6,294 nt of DNA, from contig JAEZEB010000280.1 of the NCBI GenBank assembly GCA_023438115.1, forward strand, positions 1-6,294, given 5' to 3'. Source of the DNA: Pseudomonadota bacterium. GTDB lineage: Bacteria; Pseudomonadota; Gammaproteobacteria; Burkholderiales; Burkholderiaceae_C. A program made the translations under genes and the position numbers. A model generated the notes under the pieces. That model ran no database searches. It had not been told where the DNA came from and worked only from the letters and a program-made list of their open reading frames with translations. Shown here in pieces: positions 5,325 through 6,294 of the stretch; position 1 is the stretch's first letter; each line of letters opens with the position of its first letter.

Positions 5325-6294
5325 TCACGCGTCGCGCACGAGGCGGAACCCGAGGTGCGACATCGGGCTGTGCGGGTCGCTGCCGCGCCGCGCGCTGGGG
5401 CGATACGACAGGCAGTAGTCCTCGTTGCAAAGGAACGAGCCCCCGCGGATCACGCGCTTGGGCGCGTCGGGCGGCACGCCCGGGTCCGCGGGATCGAAAG
5501 AGCGGTCGGGGCCTTGCGGGTCCACGATCGTGCCCTCGGCCTTGCGCGCCTGCAGCGCGAAGTAGTCGGCGCGGTACCAGTCCGCCACCCACTGCCAGGC
5601 ATTGCCCGTCATGTCATGCAGGCCGTAGCCGTTGGGAGGAAAAGTCTTCGCCGGCGTGGTGCCCACCGCGCCGCCGGCCGCGGCACTGACGACGGGGAAG
5701 GGCCGCGCGCGGCTGTCCCAGTAGTTCGCCAGCATCTGCCCCTCGGGCGCGAGATCGTCGCCCCACGCATAGGTCGCCTGCTCCAGTCCGCCGCGCGCGG
5801 CGAACTCCCATTCCGCTTCGGTGGGCAGCCGCTTGCCCGCCCACTTCGCATACGCGAGCGCGTCGGCGTGGCTGACCTGCACCACCGGATGGTCGCCCTT
5901 GCCCGCGATGCTGCTTCCGGGCCCTTGCGGCCGGCGCCAGTTCGCGCCGGGCACGTAGCGCCACCACTGGGAATAGTCGTCCAGCCGCACGGGCGCGGCG
6001 GTGCCGGCGAACACCATCGCGCCGGGGACCAGCACTTCGTCGGGCGGACGCGGCACGCCGGGCGGCAGCTGCACGCGGATCGTCTCCCAATCGGGCTTGC
6101 GCTCCGCGGTGGTCACGTAGCCGGTCTGGCGCACGAACCCGGTGAACTGGTCGTTGGTGACGTGCGTGACGTCCATCCAGAAGCCCTTTACGCGCACCGC
6201 ATGCGCGGGACGTTCGTCGAAACGCGCGAGCTTGTGGTCGCTGCCCATGAGGAAGGTGCCGCCGGGAATCCACGCCATGCCCGCGGGCGTGGCG
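5325..6294 (-). CDS. Formylglycine-generating enzyme family protein, 5' end outside the window
   Basis: This protein belongs to the SUMF1/FGE family and is probably a true formylglycine-generating enzyme. Such enzymes use O2 and copper to oxidise the CxPxR cysteine of type I sulfatases to C-alpha-formylglycine, activating them. Visible family landmarks, numbered from the ATG at 6278, are MAWIPGGTFLMGSD at 1-14, the VTNDQF segment near 41, PVVQVSHADALAYAKWAGKR before LPTEAEWEFAARGG, NGYGLHDMTGNAWQWVADWY, and the C-terminal RGGSFLCNEDYCLSYRPSAR...HLGFRLV. Cys284 and Cys289 (codons 5429-5427 and 5414-5412) match in context and five-residue spacing the catalytic pair of characterised FGEs (Cys336/Cys341 in human), which most SUMF1-domain relatives with other functions lack. 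The frame stays open upstream to the window edge, reading ATPAG before the methionine as family members often do, so the real start probably lies beyond 6294. No sulfatase is in the window; one may lie upstream. The next gene starts 232 bp downstream on the same strand. Confidence 0.9.
   Translation of the reverse strand, partial: ATPAGMAWIPGGTFLMGSDHKLARFDERPAHAVRVKGFWMDVTHVTNDQFTGFVRQTGYVTTAERKPDWETIRVQLPPGVPRPPDEVLVPGAMVFAGTAAPVRLDDYSQWWRYVPGANWRRPQGPGSSIAGKGDHPVVQVSHADALAYAKWAGKRLPTEAEWEFAARGGLEQATYAWGDDLAPEGQMLANYWDSRARPFPVVSAAAGGAVGTTPAKTFPPNGYGLHDMTGNAWQWVADWYRADYFALQARKAEGTIVDPQGPDRSFDPADPGVPPDAPKRVIRGGSFLCNEDYCLSYRPSARRGSDPHSPMSHLGFRLVRDA

Noticed and set aside
1..6294. CRISPR arrays, insertion sequences, integrases
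   Set aside because: No regularly spaced repeats, transposase or recombinase motifs were found on reading both strands.

Overview
The window is uniformly GC-rich, with strong G/C bias at third codon positions, and carries compact protein-coding genes typical of a free-living betaproteobacterium. The LysR-type regulator, the remnants of an alkanesulfonate (ssu) operon and the general gene style fit Burkholderiales, most likely a Comamonadaceae-like lineage. That placement is inference from style and protein families, not from a marker gene.

Left part (about 1-830, minus strand): the wreck of an aliphatic-sulfonate utilisation operon. The first ~20 codons are the start of ssuE (NAD(P)H:FMN reductase). 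They run straight into the C-terminal two thirds of ssuA (sulfonate-binding protein), so the rest of ssuE and the ssuA signal peptide and N-lobe are missing. The fused frame is also broken by one missing base near 524-526. A strong hairpin lies just beyond the ssuA stop, and an upstream region (816-899) holds a widely spaced 10-bp inverted repeat.

Middle (about 980-2416): an intact tRNA-Arg(CCG) gene with its own -10 element and a downstream hairpin. Next come a small minus-strand protein gene (DUF2917-like at best) and a divergent, complete LysR-family regulator. Their two candidate promoters overlap in a 51-bp intergenic region.

Right part (2427-6294, minus strand, transcribed leftwards): three co-directional genes. 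First is a formylglycine-generating enzyme (sulfatase-maturing oxidase), cut by the right edge of the window but with both catalytic cysteines present. After a 232-bp gap comes an unrecognised secreted protein of 393 residues with six cysteines. Overlapping its end by 25 bp is a 502-residue lipoprotein with a TPR-like helical region and a secretin-type C-terminal domain. No other type II, III or IV pilus secretion gene is visible. The overlapping pair of exported protein and secretin-like lipoprotein is the best candidate for an undescribed envelope system. Its link to the formylglycine enzyme, and so to a sulfatase substrate, is inference from gene order only.
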